DNA of 64,000 nt from a virus: IMG/VR virus record IMGVR_UViG_3300036828_000413, positions 1 through 64,000 of that record; one strand, given 5' to 3'. Both the position numbers and the translations under genes were made by a program. The notes beneath the pieces were generated by a model that was not told the origin of the DNA, made no database searches, and saw only the letters and a program-made list of their open reading frames with translations. Below, piece after piece: positions 47,550-55,932 of this stretch; position 1 is the stretch's first letter, and every line of letters starts with the position of its first letter.

Positions 47550-47896
47550 CACACGAGCGCCTTCAGCTCCAGAGTGACCTCGCCGCCCCCGTTGTGGAAC
47601 ACATTGGTTATCTCGAAGCCACCCTCCGCTGGCAGGCCTGAGATGGGCTCGGGGGGAATGTCTATGGTATCTCCCTGCACGGGCAGGACTGAGAACTCAC
47701 TGGCCCTTATGTCCAAGATGGTCTGTTGGTCGGAGAAGATGCTGCCATCCTCGAGCATCACATTCAGGGTGCGGCTGTCATAGATGCCTCTGTTGCCTCC
47801 AGTAAACGAGTTGCCCAGCGTGGACGTAAAGTTCACCGGGCGACCAAACACGTCCTGGGTCTGCATATAAATGAGCGTGGAGAAGTTTACCGCCAT
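47549..47896 (-). CDS. Head-tail joining protein, 115 aa
   Basis: Beta-rich protein: NFSTLIYMQTQDVFGRPVNF, GGNRGIYDSRTLNVMLEDGS and FSVLPVQGDTIDIPPEPI. The size and place fit a neck or FII-type joining protein. Overlaps the gene on each side. Confidence 0.65.
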   Translation of the reverse strand: MAVNFSTLIYMQTQDVFGRPVNFTSTLGNSFTGGNRGIYDSRTLNVMLEDGSIFSDQQTILDIRASEFSVLPVQGDTIDIPPEPISGLPAEGGFEITNVFHNGGGEVTLELKALV

Positions 47897-48261
47897 GTCA
47901 GCTCCTTCGCCATCAACTCATCCATCCTCTTGACCAGCTTCTCATAGAGCTCGGGCCTCAGGATTGGTCTGTTCGTGCCGGATCTGACTACGCCGAGGCG
48001 CGGCCTGTTGGCCGTCTTGCGGGCTCTCAGGACGGCATTGATCTTCTTCTGGTCTCGTTCTGCTATCCTCGAGGTCGGCCAGATGTCCGTCTCTACAGTG
48101 TTCTCATCCGGCGTCTCTGTGTTTGGAAAGCGGCGCCGCATGTCCTCCGTCTGCCAATTGGTCAGCTCTTGGGCCATGTGCTTGGGAAACTCCTCGAGCT
48201 TCTTGGTCATCGCCTCAAGCCTGGCGATCAATCCACTCACGTCTAGGGATATGACCAGCAT
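47887..48261 (-). CDS. Head-tail/neck protein (HK97 gp10-like)
   Basis: 124 aa. Helical N-terminus (VSGLIARLEAMTKKLEEFPK), basic middle, and PILRPELYEKLVKRMDELMA. Resembles HK97 gp10-type neck proteins by order and composition, though motifs are weak. One-base overlap with the connector gene. Confidence 0.6.
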   Translation of the reverse strand: MLVISLDVSGLIARLEAMTKKLEEFPKHMAQELTNWQTEDMRRRFPNTETPDENTVETDIWPTSRIAERDQKKINAVLRARKTANRPRLGVVRSGTNRPILRPELYEKLVKRMDELMAKELTWR

Positions 48262-48920
48262 CAGACCTCAAGCCTCACATAGTGCATGAGCAGGCTGTTG
48301 GCCGCTCCGCCGATGATCCCCTGGATCGTAAGACCCTTGCCCTGCTGGGTGGCGTCAAAGTACATCACGCGGCTGTCCTTGTGGGATATGCTTCGTATCC
48401 CTATCACGGCCAGCCTGTTCATCAGGGCCTGACCCTCTCGCACCAGCAGGGCCGCCGCCTGCTTGAGTGCGGGCGGCGTCTCGTCAGGTAACAGATAGCC
48501 TCCCCAGTAGGTCACCTTGACCGGCTCATCATTGGTTGAGAGCAGCTCAATCTTTCCAGACTTCTCCTCGATCTCGTAGGTCGATGGGTCGAGCACGGAT
48601 CCAGTTGGGCTCTCCACCGTTAGCGATGCGCTGAGGTCGAGGGGATAGTGGCTCAAGAACATTCGCGTCATCGTGTTGGTAGCGTCGTAGTTCACGCATC
48701 GCCAGATCTCGCTGACCTCCTCGTAGGCAAACACCCTGTTGCAGACGGTAGCGATCACGTCCGAGTATTGGGTTATGTACTCCTGGAGCACCTGGTCCTG
48801 GGTGGTGTCCGTAGGATGGATGCCGATCAAGACCTTCAGGTCAGCCAGCGAGATCAAGTCGTAGTTGTTTGCCGGAGTGAGAACCTTTATGACCCGATCA
48901 GCCACGTCCAGTCTCCTCAT
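48261..48920 (-). CDS. Head-tail connector protein (gp6-like)
   Basis: 219 aa. DLISLADLKVLIGIHPTDTT, QEYITQYSDVIATVCNRVFA then a middle beta part and helical AALLVREGQALMNRLAVIGI. This is the typical pattern of DNA-packaging/connector adaptor proteins that bind under the portal. Overlaps the collagen-like gene by 23 bases. Confidence 0.8.
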   Translation of the reverse strand: MRRLDVADRVIKVLTPANNYDLISLADLKVLIGIHPTDTTQDQVLQEYITQYSDVIATVCNRVFAYEEVSEIWRCVNYDATNTMTRMFLSHYPLDLSASLTVESPTGSVLDPSTYEIEEKSGKIELLSTNDEPVKVTYWGGYLLPDETPPALKQAAALLVREGQALMNRLAVIGIRSISHKDSRVMYFDATQQGKGLTIQGIIGGAANSLLMHYVRLEV

Positions 48921-50199
48921 TGTATTGCTCGAAGAGCGATCGGATGCAGACCGGCTCGACCTCCATTCCGTTGGATAGAACTGGAGTGATCGTATAGGTC
49001 TGCCTGTCCAGCCTCCACGTCTTGATCACAGGCGCGTCCCTGCCAGGCGCTCCTGGACTACCATTCGGACCATGGTCGCCTCGGTCTCCCTTCGGTCCCG
49101 GCTTGCCAGGCTTGCCGTGAGATGCAATCAGCTGCCAGTTGTCTCCCGGACACGATCCTGGATCGTCACACTTGGCGATGAAGCTGGAGCCATTGAGCGC
49201 CACGATGTTCAACTGGTCATAGTGCCAGTCTTCGCGATAGGTCCCACACACGATCGGCACTGGAGCGTTGCGTCCACCGGCCGCGATGCATGTCCAGTCC
49301 TCATGCGGAGGGGCATGGACCGTGTCTCGCTTGGCCTGGTACGTGCTACCCTCGAGAGAAACCAGATCGCTCTGGTAGTTGACTTGGCCTCTTGCGAACG
49401 GCCTGACGTCCTTCAAGACCCCCGGCGCACCATCCTTGCCGGCCTGGCCGTCCTTGCCTGTGAGGCCTTGCTCGCCCTTCTCGCCTCTTTCGCCTTGTTG
49501 ACCGCAATCGCCTTGTTCACCCTTCTCACCCTTTTCGCCATCCTTGCCTCCAATTCCATTCTCGCCTCGCTCACCACGCTCACCCTGGGGACCAGAATCA
49601 CCCTTCTCGCCCCGCTCCCCCGATGGCCCGCCGGGACCAAGATCGCCAGCTGGACCGACATCTCCCCGGTCGCCCTTCTCACCCTGCTCGCCACGCTCGC
49701 CGTTGAGCCCATTCTCTCCGGGCTCTCCGTGGTCACCGGGGTCGCCCTTCTCGCCGACCTCGCCCTTTTCTCCACGCTCACCGCTCTGGCCAATCTCTCC
49801 GCGCTCGCCCTGTTCTCCGCGCTCACCCTGCTGTCCACGCCATCCCTGCTCTCCACGCTCGCCCTGCGTACCTCGCTCACCCTGGGGTCCTGGCTCACCT
49901 CGCTCTCCCTTTTCTCCCGGAGGACCAATTGGACCAGGTTCTCCGTCTCTCCCGTCCTTCAACTCGGCGAGCCTGGAGTTAATCCGCTCGTTCAAGGTAG
50001 CAACCTGGGTCTCGAGCTTGGCAATGATCGCGCCCGACTGGGCCTCCATCAGCCTGCAGTGACGCTCCCACTCCGCGTCCTTGCGATCGAGTATCTCGGC
50101 GAGGGCTATTCGCCACGCATCAAGCAGAGTTTCTTCGCCGCTGTCCAACTCGCTCAGTGAGGCGGAGAAGGTTTCTGACTTCCCGTTGGATATCATCAT
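48898..50199 (-). CDS. Collagen-like protein with carbohydrate-binding-like repeats
   Basis: 433 aa from ATG 50199 (GAAGGG upstream). Residues 20-85 form a helix/coiled coil; residues 85-275 are Gly-X-Y collagen-like repeats rich in Glu, Arg and Lys (GERGEQGERGEIGQSGERGE); then two CBM5/12-like repeats (GQVNYQSDLVSLEGSTYQAK; HYDQLNIVALNGSSFIAK), a short second Gly-X-Y stretch and a beta-rich end. Probably a trimeric fibre attached to the head or neck. It overlaps the portal gene by 80 bases. Confidence 0.8.
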   Translation of the reverse strand: MMISNGKSETFSASLSELDSGEETLLDAWRIALAEILDRKDAEWERHCRLMEAQSGAIIAKLETQVATLNERINSRLAELKDGRDGEPGPIGPPGEKGERGEPGPQGERGTQGERGEQGWRGQQGERGEQGERGEIGQSGERGEKGEVGEKGDPGDHGEPGENGLNGERGEQGEKGDRGDVGPAGDLGPGGPSGERGEKGDSGPQGERGERGENGIGGKDGEKGEKGEQGDCGQQGERGEKGEQGLTGKDGQAGKDGAPGVLKDVRPFARGQVNYQSDLVSLEGSTYQAKRDTVHAPPHEDWTCIAAGGRNAPVPIVCGTYREDWHYDQLNIVALNGSSFIAKCDDPGSCPGDNWQLIASHGKPGKPGPKGDRGDHGPNGSPGAPGRDAPVIKTWRLDRQTYTITPVLSNGMEVEPVCIRSLFEQYNEETGRG

Positions 50200-51541
50200 G
50201 GTTACCCTTCTCGGGTGGAGTAGGCTTGGCGTCCCCCGGAGGTGGCTTCGGCTCAGGACCAGCTGAGGGAGGAGCCGGAGGAGCCGCAGGGATCGCCCCA
50301 GCCGCACTCAACGGAACGACCTGTTGCTGCACCCTTGGCTCATCCCCAAACTTGACGTCCGGCAAACCCTCAGTGTTGCGGGCCTCATTGGGCGCTAAGA
50401 TGCCACCCTGAACGCCCCTGGCCAGGGCGTCAATTCTTTCCTTCATGGCGGAACGCAGCAGCGCAGCGGTATCGAACTCCACATACTCATCCGGCTGGCC
50501 CTTGAGCTGGAAGAGCAGTCCAAACGCCTCTTCAACGTGGTTGAGGCAGAAGCCCAGGCCACTGGCAATCCAGCTCTGCATCAGGAGCTCAGAGCTTCCA
50601 TAGGGAGCGCCGCCTATACCCAAGATCTGGAGCGGTACTCGAAAGGCCAGCGCGATGTGCTCATTAGTCAACTTCATCATCTCTGCGGTCGCGGCGTCCT
50701 TGCCTCCAACGGCCCACGGCTGGACCTTCAATCCCGCCGTCAGGATCGGCGTACCACCCTGGTGGATGCCCTGGACCTGCTCGTTCCATCTGTCTCGAAG
50801 GGCCTGGACCTGGTCCTTGTCCAACACGAGGTCGGTAGACAAGACGGCGGACGGCCTCGCCTCGTTCATATAGAACGACTGCTGTTGCTTCGAGATCGCT
50901 CCAGCGACCGCCATGTCTCCATAGGCCGCCAGGATCGGGCTCTCACCAACCAGAGGGTTTGGAAACCGGCGGTTCACGTGGAGCTTGATGTGGAGCACGT
51001 CGCGCATGGGCACGACGAGATACTCTTCCTTGAACCTCTTGGCCACTATGTCGTTTCCGGCCAACCAATAAAATACGTCTCCGGTCTCGGCCAGGCGGGG
51101 ATAGGACATCTCCGGATGCATCGGATGGAGCTCATCGATCTCATAGCGATCGTTGCGGAGCGCCAGAGCGTACGCATTTCCGGTCAGATAGAGCTGGCGA
51201 ACTATGTTCAGAAGGAAGTCACTGATCGATTGGTAATCGTTGGGATGTCTCAAAGTGCGGGCGAGTGCCGAGTTCTTCACCCGGTCTCGCCCGCCCTTAG
51301 TGTTCAGTCTCCAATGGTCCCCTGGACACATGGCGACCGTCTGGGCGTAGGCTGAGACACACGCCTCAACCATGGCCGAGCAGGTCGTCATGAACAGAGG
51401 ATCGTAGCCCTGCTGCCACCAATTGATCCCCGCGCCCGAGGGCAACCAGCCTCCCGTGATGGGAAGATAGTATGGCCCAGGACGAAAGCCGCCCTCGACG
51501 GCCTTCAAGACGGACCTGAATTTGGCGATCAATCCGGCCAT
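50120..51541 (-). CDS. Portal protein (HK97 type)
   Basis: 473 aa. TTCSAMVEACVSAYAQTVAM, ISDFLLNIVRQLYLTGNAYA, LHPMHPEMSY and VGESPILAAYGDMAVAGAIS, then EHIALAFRVPLQILGIGGAP are the usual portal blocks. Forms the dodecameric DNA gate. Its C-terminus is Pro-rich and reads in another frame through the start of the collagen-like gene. Confidence 0.9.
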   Translation of the reverse strand: MAGLIAKFRSVLKAVEGGFRPGPYYLPITGGWLPSGAGINWWQQGYDPLFMTTCSAMVEACVSAYAQTVAMCPGDHWRLNTKGGRDRVKNSALARTLRHPNDYQSISDFLLNIVRQLYLTGNAYALALRNDRYEIDELHPMHPEMSYPRLAETGDVFYWLAGNDIVAKRFKEEYLVVPMRDVLHIKLHVNRRFPNPLVGESPILAAYGDMAVAGAISKQQQSFYMNEARPSAVLSTDLVLDKDQVQALRDRWNEQVQGIHQGGTPILTAGLKVQPWAVGGKDAATAEMMKLTNEHIALAFRVPLQILGIGGAPYGSSELLMQSWIASGLGFCLNHVEEAFGLLFQLKGQPDEYVEFDTAALLRSAMKERIDALARGVQGGILAPNEARNTEGLPDVKFGDEPRVQQQVVPLSAAGAIPAAPPAPPSAGPEPKPPPGDAKPTPPEKGNHDDIQREVRNLLRLTERVGQRRRNSA

Positions 51542-51544
51542 AAA

Positions 51545-51829
51545 CTACTCAGACTTCGCGTGCTGCTGTCTGGTCGAGTATGGCCTCGCAGAGGAGGGAC
51601 TGGCCTCAACGTGCCTGGTCTGGACGCTTGGATCAGGCCCGCTACCATCCTCTTCATGCTCGAGGATGTGCGCACCCAGGGCGGACATATTGAGCTCCTC
51701 CTGGGTGGGCGTCGGCTTGCCCTTCATGCGCTCGGCAAAGTCAGCCCGAGACTTCTCGGTGGCCTTCTGCTCCTCGGCGAGAACCTTCTTGGCGTTCTCG
51801 GTCGAGGCATCGTCTGCGTACTTCGTCAT
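51545..51829 (-). CDS. Small conserved head-region protein, 94 aa
   Basis: Charged helical N-terminus (NAKKVLAEEQKATEKSRADF) and KPTPTQEELNMSALGAHILE, HEEDGSGPDP. I believe the TPTQEE segment recurs in small proteins between capsid and portal genes. Role unknown, possibly head decoration or assembly. Confidence 0.6.
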   Translation of the reverse strand: MTKYADDASTENAKKVLAEEQKATEKSRADFAERMKGKPTPTQEELNMSALGAHILEHEEDGSGPDPSVQTRHVEASPSSARPYSTRQQHAKSE

Positions 51830-51938
51830 AGTATCCTCTCTTTCTGAATGGAAGTGGAGCGGTGGTTTCCTAAGCTAAACCACCGCTCCTGGGGCAGCGG
51901 GCTCTCGCCCTCCACGTCCACCACTTCCTTGCGGAAGC

Positions 51939-54182
51939 TCACCAAGTGACGCTCTGGGTCCAGGCCACCGTGCCAGCCCGGCGCTGCAGCCAGTTCAGAG
52001 GCAGCACCATTCTCAGGGCCAGCGAGTCGGTCTGGAACAGCGAGCGCTGCGGAGTCGCAACGACGCCCGGAGAGCCAGCGACCAGGTCGGTCGGACTGGT
52101 GTCCTCCATGTGCAGCGTGGCCTGGTCGCTCATCTCCATTCTCGGAGCGTCACCACCGACGACCACGAAGTCGGCCGCATCCACCAAGACCATCGTCTTT
52201 GCGGGAACGACCGCGGAGTCGATGAACGGGATGGTGGCCAGAGACCCTCCGCGGATCTCATCCCTGAACGGGAAGATGCCCGTATTGGCGGCTGAGAGCA
52301 GAGACGCGCGGAGCATGTCCGTCTGGTTGACCAGCCAGACCAGGTTGCGGACGTTGCCATAGGTCGCTGTACTGATCGCGTTGATCAGGCCAACGATGTC
52401 TCCAACCAGCGCCGCAATGCCGCCACCTGCGGTTGCCGTAGTGGCCGCCACGGCATTGAGCAGGCCGGCTGGCCTGATCGTGGTCGCAGGGTTCGCGTCG
52501 ATCAACACCGTGTCGATCGCCACCGTGGTGTCCTGCTGGATGGCCTCTCGCAGGAGACCCTCAATCGCCGGGATGGAGTGCTCGTCCATCTCCTTGGTCC
52601 AAGTCGTAATGACCGCCATCTTCTTCGGAGTAAGCGTCTGGCTGGTGAACGCACCCTGCCTGACCGGGATGGCCAGACCCTCACCCACGAACGAGCCAGC
52701 CAGGCTGGGCGTGCGGGAGCGAGTTGGAATGATGATCTTTCCAGTCAGTCCGAAGCTCAGGCTCAGTCCTTTCGGCGCAAGCCGGGTGAGGATGCCCTTG
52801 GGCATCAGCAGCGGCATGAGCGGAGCGAACGTGGTCTGGACGAGCTCCTGGGCCCAGCCCGCTACGGTAGTCATGGCCGGGGCTGAGGCTGAACGGAGCA
52901 CGATGTCAGCAATCAGCTTGACCGCGTCATCCTTGTACTCAGGATAGCGCGCGGCGATCTTGGCCAGAGTGTCCTCAAGGTTGCTGCCCCAGCCCTTGGA
53001 GAAGTAGGCCAGGGTGCCAGCCTTTACGAACAGATCGAGCGGATCGAACTCCTTCGTTCGGTTGTGGATCACCGTTGGTGCCTGCACCCGCTCGGTGCGC
53101 TCTCCGGTGGAGACAACGAGCGACCGTCCACCGCGGACGGTCTCCTGGACAGACCGCGCCAACAGCTTCTCACTGTCGACGAGGGTGTCGTGGGTCCGCT
53201 CAAGTTGGACGATGTCCTCCCTGAGCTTGCCGATGGCCTCCAGCTCAGTGCCGCTTACGTTGCTGTCATCCATCTTGTCGATATGGTCTTGAAGAACATC
53301 ACGCTTGGAGGTAATTGCGGCCTCCAGGTCCATGATGCGTTGAGCGAGGCTAGACATTTGTCTGCCCTTTCCATTGCCACGATTATTCCTGGCGTGCCCG
53401 CCGTTGATCGCCTTCCTGATCGTACGGTCTCTTTTGCCTTGCCCGGCGAACACCATGTCGATCGTCTCAGACGAGATACCCAGGGACTTTGCTACGGCGA
53501 GTGCGTTTGGGTTTGCCGGTACGGCAACCACACTGGTCTCGATCAGTTCGCACTTGGTGTAGACGCTGCCCCAGTCAGTTCCTTCTCTGTCCTTTCGCTC
53601 CTTTGGTCTGAACCCAACGGAGACTGCGCGGAGGATGTCTGCGTCGATCAGTCTCCTGATCTCATCGATCCTCTGGCTGGTACCCTCCTTGGCCAGCTCG
53701 AGGTGACCGCGTAACTGCTTGTTCTCAATGCGGACGTTCGCCCACTTTCCAATCGGAAAAGTGCTGTTGTGGCCAAACAGCGCGATCGGGTTCTTCTTGA
53801 ACTCCCGGAGGTCCCACCCGTCGGACATGATCACGTCATCCATCCGGTCCGGCGTCTCGTCCGAGAGGATGAACTCCATCCCGCTGACCTGCGAGGCGTG
53901 GGTCTTGTACTTCAGATCACTGGCCTTTCTGTCCTCCCAGAGCATCTGGCAGACGTCCTCGTTGCCGATCTCATCGACGCAGTCGGATATGAACTCATCC
54001 TGCTCGTCGTCCTCGTAGTCACCTGGGTCAGGCACCTGCTTGTCCTTGTTTCGCCAGATGTCCATGCAGATGGCCACGGCCTGGTCCTGCGGACGCTTGT
54101 CCGGACCGGTGCCAACCATCTCTGGCACGCACCTGGCCATGAAGTCACTCTGGCTCTCGCCCTTGTGGGGTTTGATTGGCAT
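51939..54182 (-). CDS. Prohead protease fused to major capsid protein
   Basis: 747 aa from ATG 54182. Residues 1-100: conserved Cys-containing leader region. Residues 100-240: HK97-type prohead serine protease with H138 (ALFGHNS) and S188 (AVSVGFRP). Residues 280-350: coiled-coil delta/scaffold-like part. Residues 380-747: HK97-fold capsid (ASAPAMTTVAGWAQELVQTT, FVGEGLAIPVRQGAF, QRSLFQTDSLALRMVLPLNW). Self-cleavage should release the capsid part. The C-terminal part is paralogous to the 55933-57006 gene. Confidence 0.9.
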   Translation of the reverse strand: MPIKPHKGESQSDFMARCVPEMVGTGPDKRPQDQAVAICMDIWRNKDKQVPDPGDYEDDEQDEFISDCVDEIGNEDVCQMLWEDRKASDLKYKTHASQVSGMEFILSDETPDRMDDVIMSDGWDLREFKKNPIALFGHNSTFPIGKWANVRIENKQLRGHLELAKEGTSQRIDEIRRLIDADILRAVSVGFRPKERKDREGTDWGSVYTKCELIETSVVAVPANPNALAVAKSLGISSETIDMVFAGQGKRDRTIRKAINGGHARNNRGNGKGRQMSSLAQRIMDLEAAITSKRDVLQDHIDKMDDSNVSGTELEAIGKLREDIVQLERTHDTLVDSEKLLARSVQETVRGGRSLVVSTGERTERVQAPTVIHNRTKEFDPLDLFVKAGTLAYFSKGWGSNLEDTLAKIAARYPEYKDDAVKLIADIVLRSASAPAMTTVAGWAQELVQTTFAPLMPLLMPKGILTRLAPKGLSLSFGLTGKIIIPTRSRTPSLAGSFVGEGLAIPVRQGAFTSQTLTPKKMAVITTWTKEMDEHSIPAIEGLLREAIQQDTTVAIDTVLIDANPATTIRPAGLLNAVAATTATAGGGIAALVGDIVGLINAISTATYGNVRNLVWLVNQTDMLRASLLSAANTGIFPFRDEIRGGSLATIPFIDSAVVPAKTMVLVDAADFVVVGGDAPRMEMSDQATLHMEDTSPTDLVAGSPGVVATPQRSLFQTDSLALRMVLPLNWLQRRAGTVAWTQSVTW

Positions 54183-54195
54183 CGTATTGTCCTCC

Positions 54196-54825
54196 TCACT
54201 TTCGCATGAACGCCAGCCAAGAGCCCTCCACGGACTTGATCGGCCAGCCATCCGCGACTAGACGCTCGAGCGCCCTGGTCACCTCCACGGCTGGGTTGCC
54301 GTAGTCGTGCCAAACAATAATCCCACCCCGCCTGACCAGCTCCTCAGCCAGGTAGCTCTCGTGGGTCACGGCCTCATCGCTGTGGTCTCCGTCTATGAAC
54401 ACGGCGTCACACGGCTCGAGGTCATCTCCGCTCAGTCTGATCGACGGAGAGGTGAGCAGGAAGAAGCGAGGGTCATCCGCCGCATATGCCCCAGCCCTCT
54501 CCGGGACCTCGGAGAGTTGGCACGAGAGCGTAGTTATGTGGTCCGGACCCACGTCGACCCCAATGTACCGCTCCAGGGTCTCCACGCACTCCAGCACCCG
54601 CTTGGCCGTGATCCCAATGTTGCAGCCAAACTCAACCATGACTCTCGGCGAGACACTCCTGACCAGATCGACCAAGATTGAGGTCTCGCTGCCGTTGAGA
54701 TACTTGCTGAAGTGACTCGCCTTGACCTGGGTTGGTTTTATCGAGACCTGGCTCAGCGCTGATCCAGTGCGCTGAGCCAGTCTCCGTCCACGACTTGGCG
54801 ACACAATCTGACGTTGTCGTACCAT
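54196..54825 (-). CDS. Class I SAM-dependent methyltransferase
   Basis: 209 aa. Motif I VMVEFGCNIGITAKRVLECV, the acidic strand end (YIGVDV) and VFIDGDHSDEAVTHESYLAE with GGIIVWHDYGNP are typical of Methyltransf_24-type enzymes, often acting on sugars or small molecules. It overlaps the glycosyltransferase-like gene and together they sit between two capsid genes. ATG 54825 chosen; a GTG 12 bases earlier is possible. Confidence 0.8.
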   Translation of the reverse strand: MVRQRQIVSPSRGRRLAQRTGSALSQVSIKPTQVKASHFSKYLNGSETSILVDLVRSVSPRVMVEFGCNIGITAKRVLECVETLERYIGVDVGPDHITTLSCQLSEVPERAGAYAADDPRFFLLTSPSIRLSGDDLEPCDAVFIDGDHSDEAVTHESYLAEELVRRGGIIVWHDYGNPAVEVTRALERLVADGWPIKSVEGSWLAFMRK

Positions 54826-55928
54826 CTCACACCCCACCTCCAGCTCGACCAGTACGATAGCAGTCCAGTTACTCTCGGGTGGCCGATCGCTCCAGCGAGG
54901 TGGAGCGCGGCCGTGTCTACGCTCACGATCTCATCCATGGCCGTCATCAACCCAGCGCAGTCGGCAAAGTCCTCAAACCTGTGGGGGATGACTCCGAGAT
55001 CGGCCGCGAGCTCAGCACCCTGGGACTGAACGCTGTGCAGCTCTGCGTCTTGGCCCAGGGCTCGCGCGAGCAGGCCTAGCTCGATCTCTCTGGGGTAGTC
55101 TGCGTCGCAGGGCTTGCCCACTGACCACGCCAGGCCTATCCGCCTTCGCCTCTTCGACCCGAGCTCTATGTGCCACTTGTTGGTCAGGCGCATGGGCGGG
55201 CGGAGGTACGGCGCACCCAAGACGACGTCGTCTGGGGTGATGTTGAGTATGTAGAGCAGGTGGAGGATCGGAGCGAAGAAGTCGCAGTCAATTGGCTCCG
55301 CGACCACGATCCCACACTGCTCGGCCAATTTGCGCAGCTCGGGAGGCATGACCATGATCGTCTTGGGCATGTCCCGCACGTAGCGCATCATCATGATGCT
55401 GTCACCGAACCCGTGGGCGTGGAGCAAGAGCAATCGCTTTCCGGTCAGTGGCTCACCCTTCCACGGCCGCAGACCCAGCGAGAGCGCGTGCTCGACCTGG
55501 GGTCTCATGAACGGCCTGCTCTGCTCACACTCCCAGTACTCGTGGAGACCCTCGCGCCACCTTCCGGCGGACAGCAGGATCATGGCCCGATTGAACTTGG
55601 CCCTCAGCGTGGGTGCCGCCAACAGTGTCAGGTCCGCTTCCACGAGAGCGTCCGATAGCTCATTGCGCCTGTACAGCTCAACCATCCGGTTGAAGTGGAG
55701 GAGGTAGTCATCGATGTCGGTCTTGAGCTCATTGGTGACCCTCCTCCTGCCGATCGGTCTACCCTCATAAGACACGAGGGTAGACTCGGGCACGACCGCC
55801 CTGTGCCCGTTCTCGCCCCTGACCTCAAATACCTCTCCGCAGCCGGTCAGTCCCCTCCAGCCATAGGGCGTCTGCTCGCAGGAGACGATCGGATCCATGT
55901 CCGGCAGGTCATCGAAGAAGCCAGTCAT
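54753..55928 (-). CDS. TPR-GT9-like putative glycosyltransferase
   Basis: 391 aa from ATG 55928. Residues 90-165 have helical repeats like TPRs (LRAKFNRAMILLSAGRWREG, LHEYWE). The rest resembles the GT9/heptosyltransferase GT-B fold: KRLLLLHAHGFGDSIMMMRY, RRIGLAWSVGKP, and MDEIVSVDTAALHLAGAIGH as the C-terminal sugar-nucleotide loop. TPR-GT9 fusions are common near phage capsid genes or in bacterial glycosylation loci. Substrate unknown. Confidence 0.75.
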   Translation of the reverse strand: MTGFFDDLPDMDPIVSCEQTPYGWRGLTGCGEVFEVRGENGHRAVVPESTLVSYEGRPIGRRRVTNELKTDIDDYLLHFNRMVELYRRNELSDALVEADLTLLAAPTLRAKFNRAMILLSAGRWREGLHEYWECEQSRPFMRPQVEHALSLGLRPWKGEPLTGKRLLLLHAHGFGDSIMMMRYVRDMPKTIMVMPPELRKLAEQCGIVVAEPIDCDFFAPILHLLYILNITPDDVVLGAPYLRPPMRLTNKWHIELGSKRRRRIGLAWSVGKPCDADYPREIELGLLARALGQDAELHSVQSQGAELAADLGVIPHRFEDFADCAGLMTAMDEIVSVDTAALHLAGAIGHPRVTGLLSYWSSWRWGVRWYDNVRLCRQVVDGDWLSALDQR

Positions 55929-55932
55929 CGCG

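Noticed and set aside
49072-50160. Long + strand frames opposite the collagen-like gene
   Set aside because: They are the antisense of Gly-X-Y repeats, which avoid stop codons by composition; no start signals.
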